Positions 1 through 7,699 of a stretch of DNA of 53,378 bases are shown here, piece by piece; within the stretch, counting starts at the first letter, position 1; every line of letters begins with the position of its first letter. The notes beneath the pieces are model-generated. The model did no database searches. It saw only the letters and a list, made by a program, of their open reading frames with translations, and had not been told where the DNA came from. The DNA is taken from assembly GCF_013386585.1 (NCBI RefSeq), contig NZ_JACARO010000029.1, positions 1 through 53,378 on the forward strand. The letters run 5' to 3'. This DNA is from Pseudomonas sp. P7548 (lineage in GTDB: Bacteria > Pseudomonadota > Gammaproteobacteria > Pseudomonadales > Pseudomonadaceae). The translations under genes were made by a program, and so were the position numbers.

Positions 1-203
1 GCCCCATACTCCCCAAAACTGCTCCCCAACCCACTGCCGCCACCAAAATTCATCTTGGCGGCTTTGCCAGGACTGTGGTCACCAAACGCCTGGCATCCCC
101 CTGAGAAACAAGGGTCACTGCTACCGCCCGACGACCCCGACGAACAAGCACTCAACAGCAACGCACCAGCGACCATCACGACTTTGACGAGGTTCGAGAT
201 CAT
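1..203 (-). CDS. Small secreted lipoprotein, truncated by the window edge
   Basis: A frame reading leftwards from an ATG at 203 stays open to the first base and shows 67 residues. It begins with a lipoprotein signal peptide: a short N-terminus with one Lys, a hydrophobic run and the lipobox LLSAC, so Cys20 would be the lipidated residue. The mature part is Gly/Ser-rich (SSGSSGGSS, GGGSGLGSS) with two further Cys, and looks like a flexible surface or periplasmic protein. An SD-like AGGGA lies upstream of the start. The 3' end lies outside the window. No family is recognised and function is unknown. Confidence 0.6.
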   Translation of the reverse strand, partial: MISNLVKVVMVAGALLLSACSSGSSGGSSDPCFSGGCQAFGDHSPGKAAKMNFGGGSGLGSSFGEYG

Positions 204-424
204 GTTTTCAGTTCCCTATGGACCGGAGGCACGGAGGTCCTCTCTTGAAGAGGATCGTAGACCTCAAAGGCGTGGGAGATGATGAAACTTTGCGAGGGGA
301 CAGGGTGGGTTCAGGTTATCCCTCGTGGCGCGTCGGGACTTACCCAGCCCAAACGCCATGGAATAAAAGTCGGCGGCTGCGTGTTGTGTTCCTAGTCATT
401 TCAAGATCATAAGGAACACAGGTG

Positions 425-979
425 ATGATCCAAAACTACAGCGCCTTCCCCAACATCACCCTGGAGTCAGCCAGCCTTGAATTCATGAACAACCTGATCA
501 CCGCGCTGCAAAGGATCGAGTCGAGAAACACCGGGCGCGACCTGCTCAAGGAAATCAATGAGCTTTGCGGCCCCAGTACCGGTAAAACCATCAAGATCGT
601 CGCTATCGCCAGCGATTACTCGACGACGCCGAACACTTGCGCCTCCGTCGGCAATGCAACCGACGCCTTGAAAAAGTGGATTTTCAAAGGGCCCGGCACC
701 AGTGTCGAAGTGACATGGAACCCCTACTCCAGCCTCGCCCTGGACGCCCAAGGCGTTCCCACCGGGATGAGCTATGAAGACAGCTCGACGAGCTTCATTG
801 GCCTGGCCCACGAACTGGTACACGCCTATCGCATTCTGCGCGGCACTTACCTGGGGGGCAGCAACATCAAGGAAGAAACCCGCGCGACGGGTATTGGTGA
901 TTCGGCGAGCAAGAAATTCAGTGAAAATAGCATTCGCGCTGAACACAGCTTGCCGCGGCGGACTGCTTATTCGAGGTGA
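425..979 (+). CDS. M91 (NleD/HopH1-like) zinc metallopeptidase
   Basis: This 184-aa protein carries the zinc-binding motif HELVHA near residue 130. Further on comes EETRATGIG, then an ending of the type F-S-E-N-x-I-R-x-E-x-x-x-P-R-R-T-A-Y. That combination is characteristic of peptidase family M91, whose best known members are the type III effectors NleD of enteropathogenic E. coli and HopH1 of P. syringae. There is no Sec signal peptide, as expected for a cytosolic or type III-exported enzyme. AGGA at 411-414 precedes both the ATG at 425 and a GTG at 422; either could be used. No secretion genes are nearby. Substrate is unknown; the family call is strong, an effector role is inference. Confidence 0.75.
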   Translation: MIQNYSAFPNITLESASLEFMNNLITALQRIESRNTGRDLLKEINELCGPSTGKTIKIVAIASDYSTTPNTCASVGNATDALKKWIFKGPGTSVEVTWNPYSSLALDAQGVPTGMSYEDSSTSFIGLAHELVHAYRILRGTYLGGSNIKEETRATGIGDSASKKFSENSIRAEHSLPRRTAYSR

Positions 980-1041
980 ATGGCTATCGGGGGCTGCCTC
1001 CAATGTTCACGCAACTCTCAACACGGTGAAAAACGCAGCTA

Positions 1042-1067
1042 ATGCCTCTGCCACACCCAAGAGGCAT
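1042..1067. other. Stem-loop between the M91 gene and dusA
   Basis: A perfect 8-bp inverted repeat (ATGCCTCT / AGAGGCAT) with a 10-nt loop lies between the peptidase gene and the native dusA start. No T-run follows on either strand, so it is not a typical intrinsic terminator. It may end transcription of the peptidase gene or mark the dusA leader. Confidence 0.4.
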
Positions 1068-1112
1068 CCCTGATAAACTGCGCGCCATTCGCCTCGTTGA
1101 CTCAGATTGCCC

Positions 1113-1181
1113 ATGTCTCTACAAATTGCGCCACTCTCTCGCCGCTTTAGCGTTGCACCTATGATGGATTGGATCTACTAG
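1113..1181 (+). pseudogene. dusA: Stranded 5' end of dusA at attL
   Basis: The ATG at 1113 opens a 22-codon frame whose residues 8-20 (LSRRFSVAPMMDW) are identical to the N-terminal part of the intact dusA at the other prophage end. After the 31-bp core it reads only I-Y-stop in phage DNA. This is the original host start of dusA, cut off from the rest of the gene by integration. It keeps the native dusA upstream region, which now drives at most a 22-residue peptide. Confidence 0.9.
1143..1173 (+). repeat. attL core (31-bp copy inside dusA)
   Basis: This stretch is identical to 39472-39502 and encodes dusA codons for R-F-S-V-A-P-M-M-D-W. The sequence left of it is host (native dusA start); the sequence right of it is phage. 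Similarity to attR continues leftwards for about 15 bp with only synonymous differences, in the codons for L-S-R-R. Confidence 0.93.
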
Positions 1182-1227
1182 CTCTAGATGCCACGATATA
1201 CATGCCCTACAGCGCCCCTATGAAAAC

Positions 1228-1247
1228 CGCGTACCACTTTCGTACCA
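1228..1247. promoter_or_regulatory. Left arm-type integrase sites
   Basis: CGCGTACCACTTTCG at 1228-1242 recurs as its exact reverse complement at 39317-39331, just upstream of the integrase start. A second CGTACCA copy follows at 1241-1247. Repeats of this kind at both ends of a prophage, close to the core, are expected of arm-type binding sites for the tyrosine integrase. The assignment is inferred from position and symmetry. Confidence 0.55.
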
Positions 1248-1271
1248 TTCCCTTGACCGCGCCCTCAACGT

Positions 1272-2759
1272 CTAAAGCAGCCCCAGAAGGAAATCCCAGG
1301 TTTGTTTTGCCAAATTAAACAAATTCATATATATCGGATTATTGTTCCTAGCATTCTCTGCCCAATTGACATTCAACAAAGACAATGCAATTTGAACAAT
1401 TACCAGTACAAAAACCATTATTGAATAGCGTCTCATCCAAATTAAATTTTTCATTTGTACTTGTCCGTCGCTCAATCCTCTGCGCCTCTCAATGTCGGCT
1501 CGGAGATTGACGACATGAGAACGCATTCCTGCTATACGGTTTCGCGTAAAATTTAGATATTTTCCTTCACTCCAATGCAACCCATCCTCAACAGCCGTAA
1601 GCCTTTCCTCTATCGTGTTAAGCTCTAGACTAGCCTCCAGCAACATATTCAAATTTCGTTCAGTGTCTTTATTGCAACTTAAAAAAACAGGACTAACTTT
1701 ATGCATACACCGTTCAAATCGCGCATAAATCTCCTGCAACATCACAATAAATCCATAATGATGAGTCACACCAGTTAACGAATTCATATATCTATCATTT
1801 CTATCTATAAGCGAGGAAACCTGACTCTTTATAAAAATGGCGTCAACACCAATTTTCTCCGGAATGTAGTCGCCTATGTAATCCTCACTGGCATCCTTAC
1901 TTAACGTCCAACACATAGAACGTCCTTGCCACGGTTTGACCACAGAGGTTTCAGACTCAGAGTTTTCTAAACCATCCAAAGACGGATCACTAAAATAAGA
2001 CCCTTCCCCGTCTCTGAAAAAATCAGCGACCGTCGCCAGCTCTTCACGAGACTTTTTCACCCCCCAAAGCTGAAGTAGAGCACAAGCAGCCTGTGTAGCC
2101 TCTGTAACCACTTCTCTGGCGCTCGCGAGAACCGTCTCCTCTATAACCGAGATCCTGTCGTGATGCTCCACTATCGAAAAACGAGGCGAGAATGGGTTTA
2201 ATGATTGAAAAATCTTGTAGCGAGAGGCGTTACTCACATCTAAATTGGCAATACGACCTTTAACTTTTTTATCAAAATAAATATATAGAGATATATAATA
2301 AACGCCATTTTTTAGTCTCAGCAAGGTCACATAACAACTGCTAGGTAGCTCAGCCCTTATACTCACAGAACCGACAGCGAACATATTTGGTTTATTAAAA
2401 GAAATAATACCCAAATTATTTAAGCCAGCACCGATCAGATTAGTACTTCCAATACCCTCCCCATGACTATCACTGTAGTTTCCTGGAGAGCGGCTCTGAC
2501 TTTTCATCCACTTGTGGATTTTTGACAATTCTGACTTATTTACAGAAGTGACAAAACTAACGCCTTTCCATGACACATCTCCTTCGAAAAGACTGGCCCT
2601 CACTATAAGGTCTTCTTTAGAGTAAATTTCGCCGAGCAACTTACTTTCCCCGGCAGACTCGCTTTTCGCAAAAAACCGTAACCGAGCAGAAACGAGATAG
2701 GGAAACCTTGAGGAAAATTTAATTATCCAACTTGTTACTTTAGCTTTGAAAACGGACAC
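1272..2759 (-). CDS. AT-rich cargo gene: membrane-anchored protein of unknown function
   Basis: The 495-aa product is not recognised. The N-terminal half is mixed alpha/beta without obvious catalytic motifs. The C-terminal third is predicted helical, with charged stretches around residues 380-440. It ends with one clear transmembrane segment near residues 446-465 (SIMVFVLVIVQIALSLLN) and a second weakly hydrophobic run at the extreme C-terminus. Base composition is much more AT-rich than the phage structural genes. It lies alone next to attL, convergent to the dusA stub, where temperate phages often carry lysogenic-conversion genes. A soluble domain plus C-terminal membrane anchor would suit an exclusion or abortive-infection protein, but that is speculation. 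Confidence 0.7.
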   Translation of the reverse strand: MSVFKAKVTSWIIKFSSRFPYLVSARLRFFAKSESAGESKLLGEIYSKEDLIVRASLFEGDVSWKGVSFVTSVNKSELSKIHKWMKSQSRSPGNYSDSHGEGIGSTNLIGAGLNNLGIISFNKPNMFAVGSVSIRAELPSSCYVTLLRLKNGVYYISLYIYFDKKVKGRIANLDVSNASRYKIFQSLNPFSPRFSIVEHHDRISVIEETVLASAREVVTEATQAACALLQLWGVKKSREELATVADFFRDGEGSYFSDPSLDGLENSESETSVVKPWQGRSMCWTLSKDASEDYIGDYIPEKIGVDAIFIKSQVSSLIDRNDRYMNSLTGVTHHYGFIVMLQEIYARFERCMHKVSPVFLSCNKDTERNLNMLLEASLELNTIEERLTAVEDGLHWSEGKYLNFTRNRIAGMRSHVVNLRADIERRRGLSDGQVQMKNLIWMRRYSIMVFVLVIVQIALSLLNVNWAENARNNNPIYMNLFNLAKQTWDFLLGLL

Positions 2760-3164
2760 TATTTATTGCTCCTGCAATACTTTCATCCAGCTAATTGGTC
2801 AGCCTTCTAAGTTCCATCGCTTTTCTGGTTGGAATGTTCGATGACCTGACATTTCACTTTTAAACGATAGGGACTGGCGCACGACCTCCAAATCCGATCT
2901 CAATTCTCTTTAATTACGGAGGCTATGCGCCTTTACAAACTCCGTCCCAAAGCCACGCATGTCAGGTATCCGGCACGATACCAGCAGATAGCTACGCCAA
3001 TCACCGTGATAACAAAGCATTTGATCTCTCCTGAAATCTCTCAACTCGCACGCTTCGACGTGTAAAGGAACGAATCCCTATCGTCAGGCATCAAGAACGC
3101 CCTCCGACGCGACCTATGCTGCTTTCACCTTTTCATGTTGACCCACGGGAATCAGGTAAGGAAG

Positions 3165-3423
3165 GTTAGTTTTTTACTGGGTACTAGGAAAGCCTTATCT
3201 GGTACGGGTTTGCGATGGATTGGCAAAGTTAGCTTCTGGTTAGCAGTGGTAATTACCTAACCTTTATTGATGTTAAATATTCAATATGCTAAATCCTTTA
3301 AAAACAGATAGTTACAGACTCCTAACTTTTAATCTAACCCAACCTAACCCATCAGAGTTAGGTCTCGAGCCCAACAAATACGGGGTCTCCAGCCGAACAC
3401 ACCCCACTCAAAAAAAAACTAAC
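3165..3423. repeat. Cluster of nine GTTAG/CTAAC pentamers
   Basis: Copies lie at 3165, 3228, 3239 (GTTAG), 3257, 3322, 3334, 3344 (CTAAC), 3357 (GTTAG) and 3419 (CTAAC). Three CTAAC copies sit 12 and 10 bp apart, about one helical turn. The block is AT-rich and adjoins the GC-rich stretch. It could be a binding array for a phage protein (terminase, replication or segregation); nothing in the sequence identifies the ligand. Confidence 0.45.
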
Positions 3424-3604
3424 CCTTTTCCCTAGGCACCAACTGGACCCGGCTGCCCATGCACGTCTGTGAGCTTTGCGAAAACTACCCACCTTCGCAG
3501 GGTTCCGCAGGTTTTTAACCTCCCTACAACGCCGAGCAGAGCCCCAGCCTGGGCCGCTGTGAATGGTCCGCAGGTGTGCAGAAAAAACGACCCATTTAGC
3601 CCGC

Positions 3605-3640
3605 AGGCGTGGTGGGGGGACGACGGCGCGCGCCGGGTGG
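3605..3640. other. Candidate cos region
   Basis: GGCGTGGTGGGGGGACGACG begins at 3608 and is followed by GGCGCGCGCC. The first part resembles, from memory, the P2 cohesive-end sequence beginning GGCGAGGCGGGG. In P2 the cos site lies just outside the Q end of the packaging operon, which is the direction here, although two cargo blocks separate it from Q. The similarity is short and this is a weak candidate. Confidence 0.25.
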
Positions 3641-3935
3641 TGAAGCACGTCACTGCCCCCGTGTAGCACGCCTGTGGCCCGTATTGTGGCACGCCAATTC
3701 CCCGCGCTGCCGACAGCCCGCTGGGTTCCGCCAGCGCAGCCCCCGAAGCCCCGTGTTTATTGGTCCGCGCGGCCGCTTTGGCTTGCCGTGACACCCTGCA
3801 AATGCTATGTTGAGATGGGTTTATTCATGCTGCTGAAGGGTAAACTTTCATCTATCCCAGCTGACTTTTTCTGACCCAAAGCCCCCTCCCTCCTACAGTT
3901 CGTCGCCTCAAATCGTGTCATAGGCAAACCTCGAT

Positions 3936-3955
3936 TACTGTATGCGCATACAGTA
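3936..3955. promoter_or_regulatory. LexA (SOS) box
   Basis: TACTGTATGCGCATACAGTA is a perfect 20-bp palindrome containing CTGT-N8-ACAG (CTGTATGCGCATACAG, 3938-3953), the gamma-proteobacterial LexA consensus. It lies 14 bp upstream of the coiled-coil gene and should repress that gene and the SRAP gene behind it until DNA damage. Confidence 0.85.
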
Positions 3956-3969
3956 TTGGATTCGCCCCC

Positions 3970-4308
3970 ATGAATGACAATGAAGACACCCTCGGCTGGC
4001 TTGGCCTCCCTACCCCATTGCAAATGTACCGGCAGCACTGCCGCCTTCTGGAGAACGAGATCCAGGAGCTGAACACGCAACTACGCAAAGCACGGGAGGA
4101 TGTCTTCGGAATCAGCGAGATGCTGCTGGCTACCCAGGCGAAGAATGCCGAGTTCGCTGGATACCTCCGTCAGAGAGGCGGCGAAGCGGCTGAAATGCGA
4201 AAGCAGATCGATACCCTGACGACATCACTGAACGTAAGTCAGCGTGAAGCCGAAGGCCTGAAGCGTATCGTCAACGAGATGAGAGCTCGACCGACCACGA
4301 TTGTCTAA
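3970..4308 (+). CDS. Small coiled-coil protein, SOS-controlled
   Basis: The 112-aa product is mostly helical, with a long heptad-like region from about residue 25 to 105 (ENEIQELNTQLRKAREDV, later QIDTLTTSLNVSQREAEGL). No catalytic motif is seen. The ATG follows the LexA box by 14 bp with only a weak ribosome site, so the mRNA leader is very short. The SRAP gene starts 25 bp downstream, and the two probably form an SOS-induced operon. Function is unknown; it might be a partner of the SRAP protein or a DNA-associated structural protein. Confidence 0.7.
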   Translation: MNDNEDTLGWLGLPTPLQMYRQHCRLLENEIQELNTQLRKAREDVFGISEMLLATQAKNAEFAGYLRQRGGEAAEMRKQIDTLTTSLNVSQREAEGLKRIVNEMRARPTTIV

Positions 4309-4333
4309 GATCAAACGGAAGGAGGGCTTGGCT

Positions 4334-5014
4334 ATGTGCGGAAGGCTGTCGCAGTACAGGGGAATCCACGACTTTGTTGCGGCGCTGAGCATGCCCAACG
4401 CCCTAGCAAACTCGGTGGGTGACCAACCTATCGAGCGGTACAACGTTGCTCCGACGACCCAGGTGGCGTTGCTGCACCTGCAAGGTGAACTGCTGCACGC
4501 TGATCCAGTTCGCTGGGGGTGGCGACCGCATTGGGCGAAAGACCGCGCCGCACCGATCAACGCACGCGTTGAGAAGGTCGCCCACGGTCCATTTTTCCGG
4601 GCTATCTGGCCGCACCGGGCGATCACGCCTATCGATAATTGGTTTGAGTGGGTGGATGAAGGTGGGCCGAAGAAACAGCCCTATCTGATCCGCAGGCGGG
4701 ACGGCGCGCCGATCCTGTGCGCGGCCATCGGCCAGTTGCCAGACGCGGACGAAGGCCCAGGTGAGCATGACGGTTTTGTGATCATCACCGCCGACAGTGC
4801 CGGCGGCATGGTAGACATTCACGACCGAAGGCCCGTGGTACTGACGCCGGACCTTGCCCGCGAATGGCTGGACCCGGCAACGCCAAAAGAGCGGGCTGAG
4901 CAGATGGTGTTGCACCAGGGCGAGCCGGTCGAAACCTTTGAATGGTTCAAGGTCAGTTCGATGGTGGGCAACGTCAGGAATAGAGGAGCTGATCTGATCA
5001 AGCCGTCTCCTTAG
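4334..5014 (+). CDS. SRAP/YedK family abasic-site processing protein
   Basis: The 226-aa product starts MCGRL, as in YedK/HMCES proteins. After Met removal Cys2 becomes N-terminal and forms a thiazolidine crosslink with abasic sites in single-stranded DNA. The start is therefore the ATG at 4334, preceded by GGAAGGAGGG at 7 nt, not the in-frame ATG at 4301. Other family hallmarks are YNVAPT near residue 36, the WGWRPHWAK and INARVEK segments, and the late SSMVGNVRN segment. It lies in the LexA-controlled pair. Inference: it shields abasic sites in phage or host DNA during the SOS response that triggers induction. Confidence 0.9.
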   Translation: MCGRLSQYRGIHDFVAALSMPNALANSVGDQPIERYNVAPTTQVALLHLQGELLHADPVRWGWRPHWAKDRAAPINARVEKVAHGPFFRAIWPHRAITPIDNWFEWVDEGGPKKQPYLIRRRDGAPILCAAIGQLPDADEGPGEHDGFVIITADSAGGMVDIHDRRPVVLTPDLAREWLDPATPKERAEQMVLHQGEPVETFEWFKVSSMVGNVRNRGADLIKPSP

Positions 5015-5166
5015 GCTATTAACTAAGTAATGGAAATCACAACGCTGCCAAGCACGCCACGAGATGGTTAGCCCAATTGGATACCGTGCATCTGACTATT
5101 ATGTAGTCAGAATATCAATTCCTGCTTATTATTAATCTTCGCATCGAAAATTCATGGAGGAATCAA

Positions 5167-6546
5167 ATGAAACCATTCAACCCATTCAACAAAAGCCTTG
5201 ACGACCTAGTTACCGAAGATCTAACCGCATTAAAATCCATAAATGAAGGCTGGTACATAGAGTACAAACAAGAAATATCTTCCGGTGAATCTATAGCTAA
5301 ATCTCTTTCAGCATTAGCGAACACTTACGGAGGATGGCTATTTTACGGAATAAAGGAAGAGTCCAAACACAATTCAGTTGCAGGAACTTTTGTTGGGATA
5401 CCAAAAAACAAGATAGATCCCTCTCTACAAGCAATTCGAAATTCTGCAGCGCAACATATGAACCCTACATGCCACTTTGATATAAAAGTGATTTATGGCC
5501 CATTCGACCCTATAAATCTCGGGAGCGATTCCGCGATAATCTGTGTAGTTGTCCCACAAAGTCAGCAAGCGCCACATGTTCATCGTTCGGGACGAATTTA
5601 CCGACGTGTAGCTGATTCTTCAGACCCTGTTCCTGAAGCTGATAGATATATGCTTGAAAAGCTATTTAGTCGTTCAGAAAAAAAAGCCGAATATTACAAA
5701 AAATGGCATGACAGAGATCCTGAGTTTTCAAAAGGAGAATCAAATCTAGCGTTCCTGAGAATAATGATTGAGCCTAACCTTTGGGGCACTCCACGACCAC
5801 CCTTCACGCTATCAACCGATTTCGTCCGAAAGACTTTGAATCCAACTGTACAGCGAAGATGCCACATACCGTTTGACACGGTTTACTCGAGGTCTGGGGG
5901 GTTTGTTGCCAGACAGTGCCGGAACAACGATCCGAGCAAATTGACTCTTACTTGGGACGTCGCGAACGATCTTTCAGGGGACATATTAATTCCCCTGCAA
6001 ACGGTTAATGGCGGAATTGAAGATATTCGTGAATACTTATATGGGTATGAGCATTTAGAGTCCTTCTTGGGCACGTTAATATCAAGCAACTATGAAAGAG
6101 CACACATAATTGACTTCAACACTCTTATCCATATTTTAATGAGCGTAATTGAAACACAGCAAACCTTACAATCGCTTGCGAAGTGGCCAACTGGCTTTAA
6201 CATAAAATTCAAACTAATCAACGTGTGGCGCACAATCCCCTTTGTCGACGTCGAATATATTGTTAACCATTTCAAAAAAAATGGACTACCTCTATGTTTG
6301 ACTAGCCACATCACCACACCCCTAGGGACGGAAGTGGAGAGCTTTATTGAAATAGATGATGGCGCATTATCAACAGTTGATGATTTGGCAGTTCAATCAA
6401 TTATGGCTTTTAGCTGGATTGCACACTCTTTTGGAATACCCGCTTATGAAATGACCATGGATGAGGATCTAATAGATAAAGAGGGGAAAAATATTTATCA
6501 TTACTTTGCTGAAGCGGGAAACCGAGCAATTGCAAGGACCAAGTAG
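5167..6546 (+). CDS. Schlafen AlbA_2 domain protein (cargo gene)
   Basis: The 459-aa protein begins with an AlbA_2 (Schlafen-type, AAA_4) domain over residues 25-160. Recognisable parts are YIEYKQEISSGESIAKSLSALANTYGG, here read as E-x-K followed by S-A-L-A-N-T-x-G-G, then LFYGIKE and later HRSGRIYRRVADSS. The C-terminal 300 residues match nothing I recognise. GGAGG precedes the start. The gene is AT-rich, flanked by short gene-free DNA, and sits next to the Q end of the packaging genes, a place where P2-like phages often carry accessory genes. AlbA_2 proteins are known as nucleic-acid-binding or RNA-cleaving factors and occur in several phage-defence loci; a defence role here is inference. 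Confidence 0.75.
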   Translation: MKPFNPFNKSLDDLVTEDLTALKSINEGWYIEYKQEISSGESIAKSLSALANTYGGWLFYGIKEESKHNSVAGTFVGIPKNKIDPSLQAIRNSAAQHMNPTCHFDIKVIYGPFDPINLGSDSAIICVVVPQSQQAPHVHRSGRIYRRVADSSDPVPEADRYMLEKLFSRSEKKAEYYKKWHDRDPEFSKGESNLAFLRIMIEPNLWGTPRPPFTLSTDFVRKTLNPTVQRRCHIPFDTVYSRSGGFVARQCRNNDPSKLTLTWDVANDLSGDILIPLQTVNGGIEDIREYLYGYEHLESFLGTLISSNYERAHIIDFNTLIHILMSVIETQQTLQSLAKWPTGFNIKFKLINVWRTIPFVDVEYIVNHFKKNGLPLCLTSHITTPLGTEVESFIEIDDGALSTVDDLAVQSIMAFSWIAHSFGIPAYEMTMDEDLIDKEGKNIYHYFAEAGNRAIARTK

Positions 6547-6649
6547 GTTATAGACTCTGCAAAACAAGAAAAAACTTATAGATCGGTGCGATATTTATGT
6601 ATTCTGAGCCTATTCCACTCCTGGCTGGTTAGGCTCGTCACTAAATCGA

Positions 6650-7699
6650 TTATGCGCCGACCGGAATTTCATAGGGTTTGAACCGCACGACCTCTTCCCC
6701 GAGCCACTCATTCACCTGCGCCATACGCGCCTGAATCGGCTCCAGTTCATTGGCCGCATAAATCTGCGCCGCCTCCCTGATAGACCCAAACCCACCCGCG
6801 TTCTGCGGCACGATGCCCATCAACTGCGGCGGAATGCGCAAGCTGGCCAGCACATCGTCGCGGGTCTGGTTTTTGATCGAGTTGAATTCGTCCTTCGCCG
6901 TCACTTCGCTGACCGGGATGATCTGCAACCCGTCCTTTTTGCCGTTCGGCGAGTACACGAACAGGTTGCGGAAGTTGCCTGGCCCCTTGGAATCCTTGAG
7001 CGCTTTGCGCAGTGAATCGACATCCGCTTCGTTCTGCGCGGCGTCGGTCATGTAGAGGATGAAGCCGGCATGACTGCCGTTCTCGTAATACTTGCGGCGA
7101 AACAGCGTGGCCGATTCATTCAACAACGCCGACTGCAACGCGCTAATCCACTCTGGCAGCCCGTACACCTCCTGGTGCAGATCCGCCTCCCGCAGATGAA
7201 AAACCGTTCCCGGTTCGAATTCATGCTCCTCCTTCCAGCCCTGGACCATGAACTGTCGGCCTTCCTTGCCCGAGCGCATGTACTTCGCCAGCGGCGGTAC
7301 CAGCTCGCGCACCGGGCCGAGCATTGAGCGTCGCCCTTCCAGATAGCCATTACCCAAGCAAAGGAAGTCCAGGGCGAACTGCTCAAACGCCGCGCGCGAC
7401 AACAGGCGGTGCGGGATAAACGTCTTGCTCAACAGGTTGCGCTTGAACATCAGCCCCGAATGCAGATGCACACTGGACCCCACCGAGCGCGCCAGTCCAT
7501 CCAACGACAGCGGCGGCTCGTACCAGCGCCCGTTAAACCAGCACTCCAGATAATCAAACACCTCCCGGCCACTCAACACTGGTGACGGATCGCCAAAGCT
7601 GAACGCCTCCATCTTGCTGTCACTGCGCGGAATGAACTCCTGCGTTGCAACCGTGGTGGTCTGGGCTACCTGCTTGGTATTTCTACGGCGGTTCGACAT
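6650..7699 (-). CDS. Q: Portal protein (gpQ)
   Basis: This is the P2 gpQ-type portal, 349 aa, which forms the dodecameric ring at the packaging vertex and binds terminase. Diagnostic segments are FSFGDPSPVL near residue 32, the middle part NLFVYSPNGKKDGLQIIPVS, and RDDVLASLRIPPQLMGIVPQ with GGFGSIREA in the last quarter. The start is the ATG at 7699, overlapping the P stop by one base (TGATG); an upstream ATG at 7780 would run deep into P and is rejected. Q is translationally coupled to P and transcribed leftwards, as in P2. Confidence 0.95.
   Translation of the reverse strand: MSNRRRNTKQVAQTTTVATQEFIPRSDSKMEAFSFGDPSPVLSGREVFDYLECWFNGRWYEPPLSLDGLARSVGSSVHLHSGLMFKRNLLSKTFIPHRLLSRAAFEQFALDFLCLGNGYLEGRRSMLGPVRELVPPLAKYMRSGKEGRQFMVQGWKEEHEFEPGTVFHLREADLHQEVYGLPEWISALQSALLNESATLFRRKYYENGSHAGFILYMTDAAQNEADVDSLRKALKDSKGPGNFRNLFVYSPNGKKDGLQIIPVSEVTAKDEFNSIKNQTRDDVLASLRIPPQLMGIVPQNAGGFGSIREAAQIYAANELEPIQARMAQVNEWLGEEVVRFKPYEIPVGA

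Larger units (their letters stand above)
2760..3935. other. 1.2-kb gene-poor region with short repeats and a possible packaging site
   Basis: No convincing gene is visible. Bases 2760-3140 hold the presumed promoter region of the cargo gene. From 3165 to 3423 there are nine GTTAG/CTAAC pentamers in both orientations. From about 3430 to 3800 the DNA becomes very GC-rich; frames there are open on both strands with no ribosome site or protein-like composition. The position upstream of the Q-P module fits a cos region. Confidence 0.5.

Noticed and set aside
232..276. Nested inverted repeat (GAGGTC...GACCTC with CCTCT/AGAGG inside)
   Set aside because: The pairing is imperfect, no T-run follows, and it lies upstream of genes on both sides, so no terminator or known RNA is supported.
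2925..3065. 46-codon frame starting MRLYKLRPKATHVRY after GGAGG
   Set aside because: The SD is only 2 nt from the ATG, the composition is not protein-like, and nothing similar is recognised. It is probably chance within a regulatory region.
3358..3874. Several overlapping open frames on both strands in the GC-rich stretch
   Set aside because: They are open because of high GC content, lack ribosome sites and overlap one another. More likely noncoding packaging or regulatory DNA.
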